From the IMG/VR virus record IMGVR_UViG_3300021963_000500, positions 1-29,054 of that record: 29,054 nt of DNA. One strand, given 5' to 3'. Within the stretch, counting starts at the first letter, position 1; every line of letters starts with the position of its first letter. Below are positions 1-7,262 of the stretch, piece after piece. Made by a program: the position numbers and the translations under genes. Below the pieces are notes generated by a model. It saw nothing but the letters and a program-made list of their open reading frames with translations, searched no databases and was not told the origin of the DNA. This DNA comes from a virus.

Positions 1-135
1 AGAGTTAGATACTACACAGTTAATAATGACGGAAGGGTTATTTCCGATAACAAACACACATATGCAGGTTATAGACCTTTCTATAGAACTATTATTGCAT
101 CTGCGGTTGTGAATAATGAATTTAGAGGATTATAA
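1..135 (+). CDS. C-terminal end of an unknown protein (5' partial)
   Basis: An open frame enters from the left edge of the window and ends with TAA at 133-135, giving the last 44 residues of a protein whose start lies outside. The visible part is rich in Tyr and Arg (it begins RVRYYTVNNDGRV and ends NNEFRGL). I recognise no family. Its stop overlaps the next start by one base (TAATG), so it is translationally linked to the following gene and belongs to the same operon. The tight overlap and shared strand support a real gene end; function is unknown. Confidence 0.6.
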   Translation, partial: RVRYYTVNNDGRVISDNKHTYAGYRPFYRTIIASAVVNNEFRGL

Positions 136-431
136 TGACGATACTAATTACAGAAAATCAGGTTGACGTATTAAGAAGGTTATACGAAATAGGTAAACTT
201 GTGATTTATGTTATTGATGGGTTGAATGATGATATTAAACAAGGCGGCCCAGGTAATAAACCTGACAACTTTGGTGTGTATGAAAATTGGGTTACGCAAA
301 GAGTTAGTCGTTTGTTTAAACAAATACATCCCGATATTGATTTTGATAACTATGATTTTCGGTTGATTGTATCAGGACAACATAATGATGAACTTAGAAA
401 AGGTTTTAATAAAGTTAGAAAGAGAAAATGA
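135..431 (+). CDS. Small protein of unknown function with an ITENQ-type N-terminus
   Basis: A 98-residue protein that I do not recognise. The start overlaps the upstream stop by one base and its own stop overlaps the next ATG by four bases (ATGA), so it lies in a compact operon. The N-terminus, MTILITENQVDVLRRLYE, resembles the next gene's MKIIITEEQRKMILE and holds two (I/L)-x-E motifs, the pattern cleaved by T4-type prohead protease. The middle is Gly/Pro/Asn rich and the last 15 residues are basic (KGFNKVRKRK). No membrane segment or signal peptide is seen. A capsid-packaged small protein is possible but is inference. Confidence 0.6.
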   Translation: MTILITENQVDVLRRLYEIGKLVIYVIDGLNDDIKQGGPGNKPDNFGVYENWVTQRVSRLFKQIHPDIDFDNYDFRLIVSGQHNDELRKGFNKVRKRK

Positions 432-976
432 AAATTATAATAACAGAAGAACAAAGAAAAATGATTCTTGAATCTGTCACAAATAATGAAGTAATTTGTG
501 ACAAATGTGGATGGGAATGGGATTTATCCGATGGGGGTGAAGACCCTTATATTTGTCATAAGTGTGGACACAATAATTCTGAAGAAGATTATAAAGGTAA
601 ACGTGTTATGGTTTATTATAATTTACATAAACATACTTTTTCTGTAAGATACGACTCTAAAGTGGTACTACACGCCGATTATGTTAAACTAAATGATGTT
701 GAGTTTAGAGTTAGAAAAGGTGGAAAAGAAAAGGTTAGACAAGATATGCAAAAGAATGTTCACGCTTTTGTAATCGGTAATTTAGTTGAATATTGTGAAT
801 ACCCATGTGAAAACATGCCACAAGAACCGACAGATAAAGTTGTGACATATAACCCATACAAATACGATAGTTTTGTATACAAACAAACAGAAGAACCTGT
901 TTATAAAGCCAAAGAGGTTGACATGATTAACCAAAAAAATAAATTATTCGTTATTAACGAAGTAAGGAAGTATTAA
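428..976 (+). CDS. Zinc-ribbon protein of unknown function
   Basis: A 182-residue protein with three visible parts. Residues 1-16 are a short N-terminal segment (MKIIITEEQRKMILES) containing two (I/L)-x-E sites. Residues 24-46 form a four-cysteine zinc ribbon: C24-x2-C27 and C43-x2-C46, with a Gly/Asp-rich turn between. The remainder, about residues 55-182, is a soluble domain that begins with a Tyr-rich strand (VMVYYNLHKH) and holds a further CEYPC pair. It starts four bases inside the upstream gene and is followed, with no room for a promoter, by the gp15-like gene, so it is co-transcribed with tail genes. Zinc binding is a firm inference from the cysteines; the biological role is unknown. 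The modular make-up suggests a ribbon fused to a separate phage domain. Confidence 0.7.
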   Translation: MKIIITEEQRKMILESVTNNEVICDKCGWEWDLSDGGEDPYICHKCGHNNSEEDYKGKRVMVYYNLHKHTFSVRYDSKVVLHADYVKLNDVEFRVRKGGKEKVRQDMQKNVHAFVIGNLVEYCEYPCENMPQEPTDKVVTYNPYKYDSFVYKQTEEPVYKAKEVDMINQKNKLFVINEVRKY

Positions 977-977
977 G

Positions 978-2015
978 ATGCCATTACCTAAGAAAATAAA
1001 AAAACATATTCCATTAACAGAATCAAAAACTCTTTTACCAAGAAGACAGGAGTTAGTGGATAAGATAAATAAGGATGGAACTTATTTACCAAAATCTTTA
1101 TTACATGCTGATTTGGATAGAGGTTTTTTAGATTTTGTTAAAGACGAGTTAAAGACAATAATTGATGGTAAAACAATACCAACAATTGACATTTTAGTAA
1201 CTACTCAGAATTGGTCTCAGTTTACTGAAACTTGGAATTTACAGAATATTGATAAAAACGTTGAACCTCCATTTATAACAACTGTCAGAGTTCCCGAAGT
1301 TAAATTTGGGACCAATCCTGCATTATTATACAACATCCCAAACCGAAGACAGTATTTTTATGCTCAAGTTCCGACATGGGATGGACAAAGAAGTGGTATG
1401 GATATTTACAAAATCCCACAACCCGTTCCTGTTGATATTACATACACAGTTAAAATTGTGTGTAATAGAATGAGAGAAATTAATGAGTTCAATAAAAATG
1501 TAATAGAAAAATTCGCTTCAAGACAAGCTTACCAAGTTATTAAAGGACATTATATCCCAATAATAATGGGTAATATTTCAGATGAGTCAGTTATGGATTT
1601 AGAAAAAAGAAAATTCTACATTCAAAGTTATGAGTTCACAATGTTAGGTTTTTTAATTGACGAAGATGAGTTTGAAGTATCACCCGCGGTCTCAAGAGTT
1701 TTACAGGTTGTTGAATTTGATACTAATACAGTTAAGAGACAACCTAAAAAAATAATTGGTCCAGGCGGTAATGAGTTGAGTGTTTTATTTGTTGTTGGTA
1801 ATAATATCAATTCCGAAGTTATTAACTATACCACAAATATTTTAATTGGTGAAACAGTTAATATTGACTCATTTGATGTTTTTATTAACAATGATTATTA
1901 CGGTTCGGATTTATCTGAAATCCAAATTAATACTGATGACAAATTAAAATTTGTAATTATTAAACAAGACGATACTCAAGAATCAACAATTCAGTTAATT
2001 AGTAATCTAATTTAA
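978..2015 (+). CDS. 15: gp15-like tail terminator / sheath stabiliser
   Basis: A 345-residue protein likely to cap the tail tube and sheath at the head-proximal end, joining tail to neck. By eye the central part, about residues 60-235, follows the T4 gp15 pattern: an IDILVTTQNWSQFTETW segment, a strand-rich block, a VPVDITYTVKIVCNRM strand, a helix, then RKFYIQSYEFTMLGFLID, corresponding to gp15's RRRIEWSLTFEVNGWMY. Position just before the sheath gene fits. T4 gp15 is 272 residues; the surplus here is a beta-rich C-terminal extension from about residue 250. The N-terminus is basic and has an LTE|S site at residue 15. The start lies one base after the previous stop. Its own stop overlaps, tail to tail, the stop of a minus-strand gene by four bases. 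The assignment is by pattern, not by alignment score. Confidence 0.6.
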   Translation: MPLPKKIKKHIPLTESKTLLPRRQELVDKINKDGTYLPKSLLHADLDRGFLDFVKDELKTIIDGKTIPTIDILVTTQNWSQFTETWNLQNIDKNVEPPFITTVRVPEVKFGTNPALLYNIPNRRQYFYAQVPTWDGQRSGMDIYKIPQPVPVDITYTVKIVCNRMREINEFNKNVIEKFASRQAYQVIKGHYIPIIMGNISDESVMDLEKRKFYIQSYEFTMLGFLIDEDEFEVSPAVSRVLQVVEFDTNTVKRQPKKIIGPGGNELSVLFVVGNNINSEVINYTTNILIGETVNIDSFDVFINNDYYGSDLSEIQINTDDKLKFVIIKQDDTQESTIQLISNLI

Positions 2016-2176
2016 TTTTCCCCGTAAATATCAGGTTTTTCCTTACACTTATCAATAATCATTCTTTCTAAGAATCGATACATCTTTACCCCATGTTTCT
2101 CACAATAGGTCTTCAAGATATCGTGAACCTCAACTGATATCTTTAAATTCTTTATTTTTTTCTCTTTATTCTCCAT
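2012..2176 (-). CDS. Ribbon-helix-helix-like small DNA-binding protein
   Basis: A 54-residue minus-strand gene that is easily missed by length cut-offs. It begins ATG at 2176-2174 (MENKEKKIKNLKISV) and ends TAA at 2014-2012. After a lysine-rich head comes a short beta segment (KNLKISVEV), a first helix (VHDILKTYCEKHG), a turn and a second helix (KMYRFLERMIIDKC). That is the strand-helix-helix order of Arc/CopG/MetJ-type repressors, which dimerise and insert the paired strands into the DNA major groove. It is the only minus-strand gene I find in the window. A perfect palindrome at 2188-2205 lies 11 bases upstream of its start codon, so self-regulation and possibly control of the divergent sheath gene is plausible. 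The fold is inferred from pattern only; there is no database support. Confidence 0.65.
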   Translation of the reverse strand: MENKEKKIKNLKISVEVHDILKTYCEKHGVKMYRFLERMIIDKCKEKPDIYGEN

Positions 2177-2187
2177 AGTAGAAAAAA

Positions 2188-2205
2188 GGTAGAATTTATT
2201 CTACC
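2188..2205. promoter_or_regulatory. Perfect 18-bp palindrome, candidate RHH operator
   Basis: GGTAGAAT-TT-ATTCTACC is an exact inverted repeat with 8-bp arms and a 2-base centre. The loop is too short for a good RNA hairpin and no T-run follows, so a protein-binding site is more likely than a terminator. It lies between the minus-strand RHH gene start (2176) and that gene's putative promoter element (2211-2218), where a bound repressor would block it. Confidence 0.55.
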
Positions 2206-2210
2206 CAATT

Positions 2211-2218
2211 TATAAATA
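2211..2218 (-). promoter_or_regulatory. Putative TATTTATA promoter element for the RHH gene
   Basis: Read on the minus strand this is TATTTATA followed by AATT, 42 bases from the first T to the RHH ATG. The same TATTTAT-type element lies upstream of many + strand genes here. Read on the + strand it is TATAAATA, identical to the T4 late promoter -10, so it could instead, or also, serve the sheath gene. Orientation is unresolved. Confidence 0.4.
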
Positions 2219-2255
2219 CTTACTATAAAGTAAAGTATTTTGGTTTTTTTTCGAA

Positions 2256-2270
2256 TATTTATCAATAAAA
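2256..2270 (+). promoter_or_regulatory. Putative TATTTAT promoter of the tail sheath gene
   Basis: TATTTATCAATAAAA begins 44 bases before the sheath ATG and is followed by an A-rich leader. The tube gene has a near copy (TATTTATAAATAAAT) at 43 bases. No Shine-Dalgarno sequence is seen; the start follows AAAAAAATA. Confidence 0.45.
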
Positions 2271-2299
2271 TAAATTAACAAGCTAAAAAGAAAAAAATA

Positions 2300-5200
2300 A
2301 TGGCAACAAACAACAAAGTATTCGTATCTCCTGGAGTGTATACCTCTGAAGTTGATTTGAGTTTTGTGGCACAAAGTGTCGGTGTTACAACTTTAGGTAT
2401 TGTTGGTGAGACTTTAAAAGGTCCCGCTTTCGAACCTATCTTTATCAGAAACTTCGATGAGTTTTCATCATATTTTGGGGGTACTTCTCCTGAGAAATTT
2501 ATAAACACTCAAATACCTAAGTATGAAGCGGCTTATATTGCAAAATCATATTTACAACAATCTAATCAGTTGTTTGTAACAAGAGTATTAGGTTTATCAG
2601 GTTATGATGCGGGACCATCTTGGTCAATTACAACTAAGGCAAATGTAGACCCAACAACTATAGATTTTTATTGTGAAAGTGCAACAACTGTAGATTGTGT
2701 TACAGAATGTGTTGATATTAAAACAATAGATTTCGCAATTGATTTTACAGGTTGTTCAAATAGTATCTCAAGTATAACTTTTACAGATAATACACAGATA
2801 CCTTCGATGATTGCGGATAGACTTAACTTACCGTATGAGAATTTTGATGGTAGTGTAGGAACACTATATCAAGATATGACTAACCAAGTCTTTGATATTA
2901 TGAACGCATCAAATCCTTACACTGCGGAAACATCAAACATTTATTATTATGGTGCGGTTGAATCAAGTGACTATAATTCATTATCAACAGTATTCACAAA
3001 TGAGACAAACGTATTTGGGGTTCCAAATGTTAGTTCTGATTTAGAAAATTATTCAGCACCTCAAAATGACCCATGGTACTATGCTTTATTTGATAACCTT
3101 GGTAACTCGGTTTATAGTGGTTATTCTTATTGGTCAATTGTTACAGGATTAACAGAAGTTATTTCGACTACTACCACAACTAGTACATCAACAACTTCAA
3201 CTACAACTAACCCATGTGTTACACCAACACCAATCTCAACAACTACAACAACAACCGCAAAACCAACTAAATGTTATACAGGTACTTTAACAGGTAGAAT
3301 TTATGTTTACTCAGGTACTGCTTACTCTGATTTCGATGATTTAGTAGTAGCGACATTACGTTCAAGAGGTTTAGCGACTTACGGTAGTGATAACGGAGCG
3401 GTTTATGAAGTTCCTGGTGGACTGAACGCTTATGGAGATTTTGATGGTCACTTAGTACAAATGGATTGTTCAAATTCATATTCAGGAGTTACTAAAAACC
3501 CATTCTCAACATTTGGATTGAATGTGACTAATAAAGATGGTCAACAATTCTTCTTCGAGACTTCATTATCTAATTCAGATAGTAAATATATTTCTAAAGT
3601 ATTTGGACAGTCTAATTTTGCAAAACCAAAAGACGTTGTTCCTTTATTTGTTGAAGAAAGATTCCAAGCATTACTAACATATGGTTGGAGAAAAGGTTAT
3701 ATTAGAGGTTTAGATTGTCAATTAACTGCATTACCTGATGCTAGACAAGGGGTTGACCCAACATCTATCGCTTGGTACTTGGAGAAATATCAATCACCTA
3801 CTTCACCTTGGGTTGTATCTGAATTAAGAGGTAGTAAAGTTTACAACTTATTTAAATTTACAACAATTGCAGACGGAGACGCTGCGAACGTAGAGGTTAA
3901 AATGTCAATTGCTAATATCTCATTTAATAATGGTACATTCGATGTTATCGTTAGAGATTTCTTTGACTCAGATAATAACCCTGTAGTTCTTGAGAAATTT
4001 ACTAATTGTACTATGGACCCTGGAAGTAATAGTTTTATCGCTAAGAAAATTGGAACATTAGACGGTGAGTACGCATTGAATTCAAAATACATTATGGTTG
4101 AAATTAACGAGGATGCTCCAATTGACGCATTACCTTGTGGTTTCCGTGGATATACATTTAGAGAGTATGCGGGTGTTAGACCTCCATTCCCAATCTATAA
4201 AACTAAGTATGACTTCCCTGGCGAGGTGGTTTATAACCCACCATTTGGTTTATCTTCAGGAGCTGACGATTCTATCAGAAGTGCGGGAGACAATGTTCGT
4301 AGAACTTACTTAGGTATTTCAGATACTGTAGGTTATGATGTTGATTTCTACACATACAAAGGTAAACAATTACCATTAGATGTTTGTACTGATGTTTCAG
4401 GTGATGAATGGGCTTACCAAACAAGAGGTTTCCACATGGACGTTAACGCGAGTGGTATCACAATATCAAACGCATTTGCGACAAGTGGTACACCAGCATT
4501 CTATGTAGGTTCCGCACCATTTACTTCAGACCCTGATAATGATTCAAACCCATATTATAGACTTTACGCTCGTAAATTCTCTTTATTATGTAAGGGAGGA
4601 TTTGATGGATGGGATATCTATACAGAACATAGAACAAATAATGATAACTTCGTTTTAGGTAAAATTGGTTATAGAAACGGTGCATGTCCGTCATTCAAAT
4701 ACCCAACGGCAACAGGATGGGGAGCATTTAAACAAATCACTGTTGGTAACAATTCTTCAGATTGGGCAAACACTGACTATTACGCTTACTTATTAGGACA
4801 ACAAACATTCTCAAACCCTGAAGCGGTTAACATTAACGTTTTCGTAACTCCAGGTATTGACTATTTAAATAACTCTAACTTAGTGGAAGACGCGATTGAG
4901 ATGATTGAGTTTAATAGAGCGGATTCTGTTTATATCTGTACAACACCTGACTACAATATGTTTGTACCGTCAACAGGTGACCAATTAGATATGATTTACC
5001 CTCAAGAAGCGGTTGATAATTTGGAGACTTCGGGAATAGACTCTAACTATACTGCAACATACTACCCATGGGTATTAACAAGAGATACTGTTAACAATAC
5101 ACAAATCTATATTCCACCAACTGCGGAGGTTACAAGAAACTTGGCGTTAACGGATAACATCGCTTTCCCTTGGTTCGCTGCTGCGGGTTACACTCGTGGT

Positions 5201-5662
5201 ATCGTAAACGCAATTAAAGCAAGAAAGAAACTTACTCAAGAAGATAGAGATGTTCTTTATAAAGGTAGAATTAACCCAATCGCAACCTTCTCTGATGTTG
5301 GTACGGTAATTTGGGGTAACAAAACTTTACAAATTAGAGAATCTGCACTTGACAGAATCAACGTAAGAAGATTGTTGTTACAAGCTCGTAAATTGATTTC
5401 TGCGGTTTCTGTAAGATTATTGTTTGAACAAAACGACCAAAAAGTAAGACAAGATTTCTTAGATGCGGTTAACCCTATCTTAGACGCTATCAGAAGAGAC
5501 AGAGGTTTATATGATTTCCGTGTAACAGTTTCTTCAGATACTGCGGATTTAGATAGAAACCAAATGACAGGTAAAATCTATATCAAACCAACTAAATCCC
5601 TTGAGTTTATAGACATCACGTTCTACATTACTCCAACAGGGGCATCGTTTGATAACATTTAA
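2300..5662 (+). CDS. 18: Tail sheath protein (gp18-like), enlarged
   Basis: This protein forms the contractile sheath around the tail tube. The N-terminus (KVFVSPGVYTSEVDLS, then VGVTTLGIVGETLKGPAF) is the classic sheath start. The C-terminus carries the conserved sheath core, including NPIATFSDVGTVIWGNKTL, INVRRLLLQARKLIS and IYIKPTKSLEFIDITFYI, which makes the inter-subunit strands. At 1120 residues it is far longer than T4 gp18 (659). The excess lies mid-protein and includes a Thr/Ser/Pro-rich stretch at residues 289-325, almost all threonine on either side of C306 and closed by C325. This resembles a flexible, possibly glycosylated linker to a surface-exposed domain. The start is ATG after an A-rich leader; a strong terminator follows. 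Family call is certain; the role of the inserts is inference. Confidence 0.97.
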   Translation: MATNNKVFVSPGVYTSEVDLSFVAQSVGVTTLGIVGETLKGPAFEPIFIRNFDEFSSYFGGTSPEKFINTQIPKYEAAYIAKSYLQQSNQLFVTRVLGLSGYDAGPSWSITTKANVDPTTIDFYCESATTVDCVTECVDIKTIDFAIDFTGCSNSISSITFTDNTQIPSMIADRLNLPYENFDGSVGTLYQDMTNQVFDIMNASNPYTAETSNIYYYGAVESSDYNSLSTVFTNETNVFGVPNVSSDLENYSAPQNDPWYYALFDNLGNSVYSGYSYWSIVTGLTEVISTTTTTSTSTTSTTTNPCVTPTPISTTTTTTAKPTKCYTGTLTGRIYVYSGTAYSDFDDLVVATLRSRGLATYGSDNGAVYEVPGGLNAYGDFDGHLVQMDCSNSYSGVTKNPFSTFGLNVTNKDGQQFFFETSLSNSDSKYISKVFGQSNFAKPKDVVPLFVEERFQALLTYGWRKGYIRGLDCQLTALPDARQGVDPTSIAWYLEKYQSPTSPWVVSELRGSKVYNLFKFTTIADGDAANVEVKMSIANISFNNGTFDVIVRDFFDSDNNPVVLEKFTNCTMDPGSNSFIAKKIGTLDGEYALNSKYIMVEINEDAPIDALPCGFRGYTFREYAGVRPPFPIYKTKYDFPGEVVYNPPFGLSSGADDSIRSAGDNVRRTYLGISDTVGYDVDFYTYKGKQLPLDVCTDVSGDEWAYQTRGFHMDVNASGITISNAFATSGTPAFYVGSAPFTSDPDNDSNPYYRLYARKFSLLCKGGFDGWDIYTEHRTNNDNFVLGKIGYRNGACPSFKYPTATGWGAFKQITVGNNSSDWANTDYYAYLLGQQTFSNPEAVNINVFVTPGIDYLNNSNLVEDAIEMIEFNRADSVYICTTPDYNMFVPSTGDQLDMIYPQEAVDNLETSGIDSNYTATYYPWVLTRDTVNNTQIYIPPTAEVTRNLALTDNIAFPWFAAAGYTRGIVNAIKARKKLTQEDRDVLYKGRINPIATFSDVGTVIWGNKTLQIRESALDRINVRRLLLQARKLISAVSVRLLFEQNDQKVRQDFLDAVNPILDAIRRDRGLYDFRVTVSSDTADLDRNQMTGKIYIKPTKSLEFIDITFYITPTGASFDNI

Positions 5663-5673
5663 AAATAATTTTA

Positions 5674-5710
5674 GGACAAGTCGGTTAAAAAAATCGGCTT
5701 GTCCTTATTT
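5674..5710 (+). terminator. Intrinsic terminator after tail sheath
   Basis: A 13-bp stem pairs 5674-5686 (GGACAAGTCGGTT) with 5692-5704, with two G-T wobbles and a 5-base A loop, followed by TTATTTATT. It starts 11 bases after the sheath stop. Its 3' arm contains an in-frame TTG that should not be taken as the start of the next gene. Confidence 0.8.
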
Positions 5711-5716
5711 ATTAAT

Positions 5717-6541
5717 ATGAATATGAAAATAAGAAAAATAATATTAAAAGAAGGTATTACTGAAGAGGGAACCCCCGACATGAAATACTATGCCTTTGAT
5801 TGGGACGATAATATTATGATTATGCCAACAAAAATAGTTCTTAAAGATGAGGACGGTAAAGAGGTTGGGATGTCTACTGAAGACTTTGCGGAATATAGAA
5901 CTGAAATTGGTAAAGAACCTTTCGAATATGAAGGACATACCATCGTTGGTTTTGCTGAAGACCCTTTTAGATATTTCGGAGTTAAAGGAGATAAACAATT
6001 TATTATTGATTCCTTAACTGCTAAATTAGGACCTGCATGGAACGATTTTGTAGAAGCGATTAATAACGGGTCAATCTTTTCAATAATCACGGCTAGAGGT
6101 CACACACCAAATGTGTTAAAAGAAGCGATTTATAATTTAATCGTCTCAAACCATGGAGGTATATCGTCCAAAGAATTGGTTAAGAACTTAGAGAAATATC
6201 GTGATTTAGCCGATGAAGAGAATACGTCACCAAAAGAGATGATTCGTGAATATTTAGATATGTGTAAATATCACCCTGTTAGTTATGGGGAAGGTTCGGC
6301 AACAAATCCTGAAGAAGGAAAAGTTAAAGCTATGAGACTATTTATCGATTATATTAAACAGATGTCATCACATATTAATAAAAAGGCATATTTAAAGAAC
6401 AAAGTTTCAAATAGATTTACAATACCTAAAATTGGATTTTCAGATGATGATATTAGAAATGTAGAAGTAATGAGAAAACATTTTGATAAAGACGACTTAA
6501 ATATTTATCATACAGGTAAAGAAGGTAAAAAGAATTACTAG
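5717..6541 (+). CDS. HAD-superfamily phosphatase-like protein
   Basis: A 274-residue protein (ATG 5717; ATG 5723 is equally possible, giving MKIRKIILKEG). It shows the HAD hydrolase motifs in order: motif I FDWDD at 27-31 (D28 nucleophile, D30), motif II ITARGHT at 124-130 (T125), and an acidic motif IV FSDDD at 241-245. Such enzymes transfer phosphate through an aspartyl intermediate, needing Mg2+; the substrate here cannot be told. A cap-like insert lies between motifs I and II. The gene sits between sheath and tube, an odd place for an enzyme. Its N-terminus holds (I/L)-x-E sites (LKE|G, ITE|E), so packaging in the virion is possible. A TTG at 5699 would extend the frame into the terminator and is rejected as start. 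Confidence 0.75.
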   Translation: MNMKIRKIILKEGITEEGTPDMKYYAFDWDDNIMIMPTKIVLKDEDGKEVGMSTEDFAEYRTEIGKEPFEYEGHTIVGFAEDPFRYFGVKGDKQFIIDSLTAKLGPAWNDFVEAINNGSIFSIITARGHTPNVLKEAIYNLIVSNHGGISSKELVKNLEKYRDLADEENTSPKEMIREYLDMCKYHPVSYGEGSATNPEEGKVKAMRLFIDYIKQMSSHINKKAYLKNKVSNRFTIPKIGFSDDDIRNVEVMRKHFDKDDLNIYHTGKEGKKNY

Positions 6542-6606
6542 GACTGGACTAGTAGAAGATTAAAATTAAAAAAATAAAAGTAAAGAGAAAAAATTTAATC
6601 TCGATA

Positions 6607-6621
6607 TATTTATAAATAAAT
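6607..6621 (+). promoter_or_regulatory. Putative promoter of the tail tube gene
   Basis: TATTTATAAATAAAT begins 43 bases before the tube ATG. It contains both the TATTTAT element repeated in this window and a T4-type late -10 (TATAAATA, 6611-6618). The leader downstream is A-rich and lacks a Shine-Dalgarno sequence. Confidence 0.5.
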
Positions 6622-6649
6622 AAATAAACAGAAAAAACAAAACAACACA

Positions 6650-7138
6650 ATGGCTGATTTACTAATGAAAATGCCGATTCCTTATGAACCAAAAAGGAAT
6701 AATAGATTTATACTTCGTTTCCCTTCTACGTTGGGAATTAACGAATGGTTCGTAGAAACTGCGGCTCGTCCACATATAACAATTAACTCTGTTGAGATTC
6801 CGTTCTTAAACACTTCAACATATGTTGCAGGACGTTTTACATGGGGTGAATTAAACGTTACTTTTAGAGACCCTATCGGTCCTTCAGCGTCACAAGCTCT
6901 TATGGAATGGGTACGTTTATGTGCTGAGTCTGTAACAGGTCGTATGGGTTACGCTGCGGGTTACAAGAAAAACGTAGACCTTGAGATGTTAGACCCAACA
7001 GGTGTTGTGGTTGAGAAATGGATTATGGAAGGAACATGGATGAAAGATGTTAACTTCAACTCGTTAGGTTACTCTGATGATAAAGTAGCAACAGTTACTG
7101 CTCAGCTTAGAATGGACCGTTGTATTTTAGTTTACTAA
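6650..7138 (+). CDS. 19: Tail tube protein (gp19-like)
   Basis: This 162-residue protein has the usual size of T4 gp19 (163) and polymerises as hexameric rings into the inner tail tube through which DNA is ejected. Recognisable features are an N-terminal RNNRFILRFPSTLGI strand, a central YVAGRFTWGELNVTFRDPI block and a C-terminal beta pair ending in MDRCILVY. These match the tube fold, with alternating aromatic and hydrophobic strands and a helix between (ALMEWVRLCAES). It has its own putative promoter and a strong terminator directly downstream, so it can be made in high amounts separately from its neighbours, as expected for the major tube subunit. The start follows an A-rich leader ending CAACACA. 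Confidence 0.93.
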   Translation: MADLLMKMPIPYEPKRNNRFILRFPSTLGINEWFVETAARPHITINSVEIPFLNTSTYVAGRFTWGELNVTFRDPIGPSASQALMEWVRLCAESVTGRMGYAAGYKKNVDLEMLDPTGVVVEKWIMEGTWMKDVNFNSLGYSDDKVATVTAQLRMDRCILVY

Positions 7139-7163
7139 TTTTGTTTATATTATATTAAAAATG

Positions 7164-7197
7164 ATTCCTGTATAGAAATGTACGGGAATTTTTTTTT
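7164..7197 (+). terminator. Intrinsic terminator after tail tube
   Basis: An 11-bp stem pairs 7164-7174 (ATTCCTGTATA) with 7179-7189, with two G-T wobbles, closed by a GAAA tetraloop at 7175-7178 and followed by an unbroken run of nine T (7189-7197). Confidence 0.88.
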
Positions 7198-7237
7198 ATA
7201 AAAACATATTCTCTTTATAAAAAATGAAGTACGATTA

Positions 7238-7252
7238 TATTTTATAATAAAA
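7238..7252 (+). promoter_or_regulatory. Putative promoter of the gp26-like chaperone gene
   Basis: TATTTTATAATAAAA, a one-base-longer variant of the TATTTAT element, begins 25 bases before the ATG at 7263. It lies just after the tube terminator, where a new promoter would be needed. Confidence 0.4.
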
Positions 7253-7262
7253 AGAAGTCAAT

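Noticed and set aside
1628-1810. Minus-strand frame opposite the gp15-like gene
   Set aside because: A shadow of a convincing + strand gene, unlike the 2012-2176 frame, which lies in a gap and has an RHH pattern.
5706-5712. TATTTAT copy just before the HAD-like start as a promoter
   Set aside because: It is only 11 bases from the ATG and forms the T-rich tail of the terminator; a promoter there would start within the coding region.
5699-5716. TTG start extending the HAD-like gene upstream
   Set aside because: It lies within the 3' arm of the sheath terminator and adds only six residues; ATG 5717 or 5723 is more plausible.
6545-6602. Possible hairpin AGATTAAA/TTTAATCT after the HAD-like gene
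   Set aside because: The stem is only AT-rich with a long loop and no T-run; too weak to call.
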